The notes beneath the pieces are model-generated. The model was not told where the DNA came from and made no database searches. It saw only the letters and a program-made list of their open reading frames with translations. DNA of 64,000 bases, taken from NCBI GenBank assembly GCA_008933995.1, contig WARS01000030.1, positions 1,808,501 to 1,872,500 on the forward strand, written 5' to 3'. A program made the position numbers and the translations under genes. This DNA comes from Datnioides undecimradiatus (Eukaryota; Chordata; Actinopteri; Lobotiformes; Datnioididae). Below, one piece after another: positions 59,503-64,000 of the stretch; within the stretch, counting starts at the first letter, position 1; the number at the start of each line of letters is the position of its first letter.

Positions 59503-61045
59503 CACTACCGCTCAAAAGTTTGGGATCACTTGGAAATTTTCATGTGTTCCATGGAAACACACATGAAATTAGTCTGAATAGGAAATATAGCAAATGAACA
59601 GGACATGCTGACATTGTCAGAGTTAAAAATAATGATTTTACTGGAAATGATGAATGTGTTCTGCAAACTTTGCCTTCATCAAAAACAACAAGAACAACAA
59701 GAACAAAAAGCACACCTTTTGGAGCAAATACGGCCTGGCAGGCTTTAGGCATTCTAGTTGTCAATTTTCCAAGGTAATCTGATGAGATTTCACCTCCTTT
59801 GCCTCCTGGAGCATCTCCCACAAGATGGATTGGCTTGATGGAGTCTTCCTCTGTACCATACTGTCAAGTTGTTCCCACAAAAGCTCAATAGGGTTCAGAT
59901 CCAGACTGCACTGGCCACTACAGTCAGAATTTTGGAGGTGTGTTTTGGTTCATTAGTCTGTTGTAGAATGAAATTGGCCCCAATGAAGTGCTGTTCACAG
60001 GGTATGGCATGGTGTTGCAAAATATTGTGATAGCTTTCCTTCCTCAAGGTCCCTTCCATCTGTACAAATCTCCTATTTTACCACCTCCAAAGCACCCCCA
60101 GACCATCATGCTGCCTCCACCATGCTTGACTGATGGTATTAAGCACTATTCTTGTACCTTTTCACTTGTTCTGCATCTCACAAATGTTCTTCTGTTTGAT
60201 CCAAAGACCTCAAACTTGGACTCATCTGTCCACAACACCTTGTTCCAGTTTTCCAGTGTCTGAGCTCTTTTGCCCATCTCAGTCTTTTCTTTTTATGGCC
60301 AGTCTGAGATATGACTTTTTTTTTTTGGCAATTCTACCATGAAGTCCAGCATCCTGAAGTCACCTCTTCACTGTTGATGCTGACACTGGTGTTTGGCGGG
60401 TACTATTTAGTGCAGCTGCCAGTTGACGACCTGTGAGGCGTCTTTGTCTTAAACTACACACTCTCAAATATTTGTCTTCTTGCACAGTTGTGCATCCAGG
60501 CCTCCCACTCCCTTTTCTGTCCTTTTTAGAGCCAGTTTGTGCTGCTCTCTGAAGGGAGTAGGTAACAGCATGGTAAGAAATTTTAAGTTTCCTCATAATT
60601 CCTCGCACTGAATAGCCTTTCTTTCCAAACACAACAATAAACTGATGGGTTTCTAAATAAAGTTCTTTCTTTCTGGCCATTTTGAGCCTGTAAACAAACA
60701 AACAACTGCTGATGAACTGCTTCAGATACTAAACTAACCTAAAGAATGCCCTGCTTCCTTTTTTGCTCCCCTATTAGTACAACGTTTTTCAGCTGTGCAA
60801 CGCAATTGCACAAAGGTTTTGTAATAATCAATTAGCCTTATAAAATGATTAACTTGGATTAGCAGCTATACCAGGAGATTGATGCAAAGGACTGACAGTT
60901 GCTGATAATAGGCCTCTATGTTAAAAAGTAGATCATTCTTTAAAAATCATCTGAATAATTTTAATTGTTTGTGAAATGGATAAAACTGGTTGTGAATTGC
61001 ATGAAAATGTGTGAAATTTGCAAGTGATCTCAAACCTTTGAGCAG

Positions 61046-61050
<5 letters not shown>
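59503..61050 (-). mobile_element. degenerate Tc1-like transposon
   Basis: 1548 bases with inverted ends CACTACCGCTCAAAAGTTTG (left) and, in reverse, CACTACTGCTCAAAGGTTTG (right); 26 of 29 bases agree. The transposase lies on the minus strand and is broken. TA target bases are not intact, as microsatellites abut both ends. Confidence 0.9.
60360..60680 (-). pseudogene. Tc1 transposase N-terminal half, broken
   Basis: From MARKKELYLETHQFIVVFGK through the helix-turn-helix part (GYSVRGIMRKLKISYHAVTY), GSGRPGCTT and RLTGRQLAAALN to a stop. Later pieces in other frames include WTDESKFEVFGSNRRTFVR and GGGSMMVWGCF around the second catalytic Asp (60070-60300), so the ORF has frameshifts and stops and is not active. 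Confidence 0.88.

Positions 61051-61098
<48 letters not shown>
61049..61098. repeat. (TG)n microsatellite
   Basis: About 50 bases of TG directly at the right edge of the Tc1 element. Confidence 0.95.
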
Positions 61099-61103
<5 letters not shown>

Positions 61104-61464
61104 CCTTGTGTTTCTTGGCCCAAACAATTCTCTTTTTCTTGTTCTTCCACAGTAGTGGTTTCTTTGCAGCTGTTCGAACATGAAGGCCTGATTCACACAG
61201 TCTCCTTTGAACAGTTGATGTCTACTACTTGAAGCATTTATATGGGCTCTAATCTGAGGTGCTGTTAATTTGCTATTTGTTAAGTTTCTGAGGCTGGTAA
61301 CTCTGATGAACTCATCCTCTGCAGCAGAGGTCTTCCTTTCCTGGGGTGGACCTCATGAGAGCCAGTTTCATCATAGCATTTGATGGTTTTTGCAACTGCA
61401 CTTGAGGATACATTCAGTTCTTAAAATCTTCCGGATTGTGTGTCAAAACCTTTGACTGGTACAG
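61099..61464 (-). pseudogene. 5' part of a second Tc1 element, truncated
   Basis: The right end reads in reverse CTGTACCAGTCAAAGGTTTT, the inverted repeat of another fish Tc1 family. Inside, minus-strand pieces match its transposase: YDETGSHE, PRKGRP, KLTAPQIRA, SRHQLFK..., RTAAKKPLLWKNKKKRIVWA and KKHKD, in several frames. The remainder beyond 61099 is lost into the TG repeat. Confidence 0.85.
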
Positions 61465-64000
61465 TATATATAAGGAATTCCAAAGCAGCAAGGCAAACAT
61501 TTATTGTGCTATAGTTGTGTGGTTATCTCGCTATAAATAACAATAGTTTGCAATGTCTGGGGAAGAGTAAACTGAAATCCAAAGGGGTTCACAGGAATCT
61601 GCATATATAGCTGTTTAGAGCCAGTTTCCTGCCCAGAGTGATCAACAGGTCTTCTTTAATAGAAATCTTAAATCCAGTAATCTTTAATGGAAATCTGAAA
61701 AGGTCTAGTGACCCACTCCCTTTGTAGATACAAAGGGCTCATTCTAAGGTTACTTTATTTTAAGGTAATTATACACAAATGAACATAATTATGACTATAG
61801 ATGCTGCAAAGCTCAGGGCTGACTTAACGCATCCTCAGTTAGTTTAGTTTTGGCTATAGTCAACCATTTTCTTTTCTTTCGAGTGGAATTAGAAATATCT
61901 GAGAATTCTGACTGTACCCACATACAATGGAGCTGAATGCTCATGATGAAACATACTGATACTTGCCACTTGTGTTCAGTGTGTTTAGTGTTGTGCACCT
62001 AACCAACTGGCCAAATCTATTAAAAAATGTAAAAGTGTTGACATGCCATAAAAACATTCTCAATCTAAACTTACAATGCATATATTTTAATTTAATCATA
62101 TTTTAATCCATGAGTAGCCTTCAGGCCATCAGCATCTCTGTGCGGAGGAAGACTCTCAGTAATGTTAGACAGTCGGAGGGCACTGCTTACTACTTTAAAC
62201 TATATACTACTACTGCTATATATGACTGTTATGTTCTTCTATGTCCCTTCTATTTGAATGACTGTCTAGCATAGAACACTGATGGTATGTCACTCTTAGC
62301 CCGGGGAAGAAAACATTTAATGATGCCAGACACTGTTGAATTTCCATTGGCATCTCAAATCTCAAAATACAAACGTTTCAGTTTAAAACAAACAAACAAA
62401 AAAAAAAAAACTAATACAGTTTAACTACTTGAAAGGCAAAGTAACTATATGTAGGAAGTGCACTCACATAAATGTTAGTGTTAAGCAAATATGGAAATAA
62501 GACCTCAAGTCACAAATATCTTTTAAGCTTAAGCTGTTTTTACTGAAAAACTGTAACAGGGGTTGGTGAACCAGGCACCTCCGTAGCATCCCGCTGCTAC
62601 TGTACATACAAGACAACACCCACAGCACAGTCACTGATTATACAATGCTTCTAATCAATAAAATCATTAACATACAATGTATCGTATAATCAACAGCTCA
62701 AGTCACACTGTGGTAGTGTAGAGTCAGAACATGGATCAAAATGCTTTCTCTGTGTTTTCAGTTATGCAAATGCACTAGCTCTGGTAAATGGAGACTAACC
62801 ACAGAATGTCTGTTATGATTTCTGTCTCCATTTTATTGCAGTTAAAATTTTGATTAGCAGTGTCAAAGAGTTTTGATCCAGGTTGTGTTAATCTCTCAAA
62901 CCTACACTACATTCCACGCAGAAAGGTTTAGGTCAATGACCGCCAAGTAACCCAGAACTAAATTTATAGCTGTGTTGATTGACCAAATTCCTTTAAAAAA
63001 CACGTTTGTATGTAAAAAACAAAAAACAAAAAACAAAACACCAAAAAAAAAACCCCAAACAAAACCCAAACAATCAAAAAAACCAAAAAAAAAATTGGAC
63101 TAACAGCATAGTTTTATGTCTAATAAATCATGTCTGTGGAAGGATTCATGCTCCAGGCCCAGATATTCAGTGTGTACTGATTGTTGATGATTTGTGTGCA
63201 TATGTGTGTATATATGAACACCAGTGGCCAGTAGTCAAAAAATTAATAATTTCAAACATCAAACTATTCCCAACCTTGCACTTTGCACACGTTTGCAACA
63301 ACAACTGGGATGTCCTTGGCAGAAGGAGGGGAAAGTTTTTCCATGGGAAAATGAGTTTAAGCTTAAACAGTTATTCTTCTATCAGTGCATACAGATCTCA
63401 AGAAAAAAAACCCATAAGGTAACTGTGTTGCTCCCTTTGCAGGGCTGAACAAAAAGCTCTGATTCTTATAATTCTGTCTCTTTTAAACATCTGGACTTTG
63501 CATGAAATTACACTACTCGACTCTTTGTGAGTGGCATGTCGCATTTTTAGAACTTTCTCTAGGTACAGACAAGAGTCTGAATTGTCTAGACCTGTTATGC
63601 TATTCATGAACATATATTACAAACAAAATATTTCTCTCTTTATCTCTTTATACAGAAAAACCCACATTTGACTTCAATGTCAAAATGCCTTAATACGGGT
63701 TTTGTGCCATATTTCTACATGTCTCCAGTTGAGTAGATTTGTTGGACTTGTTGAGTGGCTTTCTTGCTGAGCAACTGATAAGATCTTGTTCAAAACCAAT
63801 AACTACAATGTGTACATGTCAAGGGAATCACCTTGTGGAAAATAGTTCTTTCGAAACATTCCTAAGACATTCTGTAATAACTTCAGTTTGGTCCTGCATA
63901 TCAACCACACTTGACAAGGCATGGGCATTGTTTCAAATGTTTCAGTGGTACCTTATTTGAGGAAATACATTTCTATGCAATAATTTTTTTTATTTCATTA
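61465..64000. other. AT-rich stretch, nothing recognised
   Basis: No exon, RNA gene or repeat with clear ends was seen. A-rich tracts lie at 62399-62410 and 63010-63095. Confidence 0.45.

Noticed and set aside
1..64000. CRISPR arrays, bacterial operons, phage or defence systems
   Set aside because: The window is clearly vertebrate nuclear DNA; no such structures are present.

Overview
This looks like nuclear DNA of a bony fish, probably a percomorph-type teleost. The window holds short spliced vertebrate exons in long AT-rich introns, fish tRNA-derived SINEs, several Tc1/mariner elements, R2-type LINE debris and many dinucleotide microsatellites. There are no bacterial-style operons. Most exon calls rest on open frames bounded by AG and GT signals whose codon phases fit from one exon to the next, and on protein families I recognise; no database was searched.

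Layout: (1) 315-1216, + strand: the last coding exon of plppr4 (PRG-1), with a probable long 3' UTR. (2) About 1.2-15.3 kb: a gene-poor stretch with a SINE, hairpin, RFX-like motifs and microsatellites. (3) 15.35-43.11 kb, - strand: the junctin/junctate part of the asph locus. It has two alternative first exons (43.1 and 38.4 kb), a shared transmembrane exon, a linker exon and an EF-hand exon. A three-way choice of 3' ends follows: a junctate-type terminal exon (29.7 kb), a junctin-type KEKE-rich pair (26.3 and 25.3 kb), or a long acidic luminal series (22.7 to 15.4 kb). No exon for the 2-oxoglutarate hydroxylase domain was found before the convergent plppr4 gene. (4) 43.1-51.9 kb: an intergenic stretch of repeats (R2-type LINE fragment, Tc1 element carrying a LINE insertion). 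(5) 51.88-59.01 kb, - strand: a complete five-exon ttpa gene (alpha-tocopherol transfer protein, 294 aa predicted). (6) 59.1-64 kb: microsatellites, two degenerate Tc1 elements, then nothing recognised.

The asph products would sit in the ER/SR membrane and serve Ca2+ handling: the junctin form through a KEKE tail and the junctate form through the EF-hand and an acidic end. A CTATAAATAA element 277 bases upstream of the second start codon fits both a TATA box and the MEF2 consensus, suggesting a muscle promoter like P2 of the human locus. ttpa (cytosolic vitamin E carrier) and plppr4 (neuronal membrane protein) are functionally unrelated neighbours.

The points most worth checking are the apparent absence of the hydroxylase half, a GC-AG intron exactly at the isoform branch point, the 16-residue tandem repeat in the acidic exon, and a degraded second copy of the plppr4 exon start.
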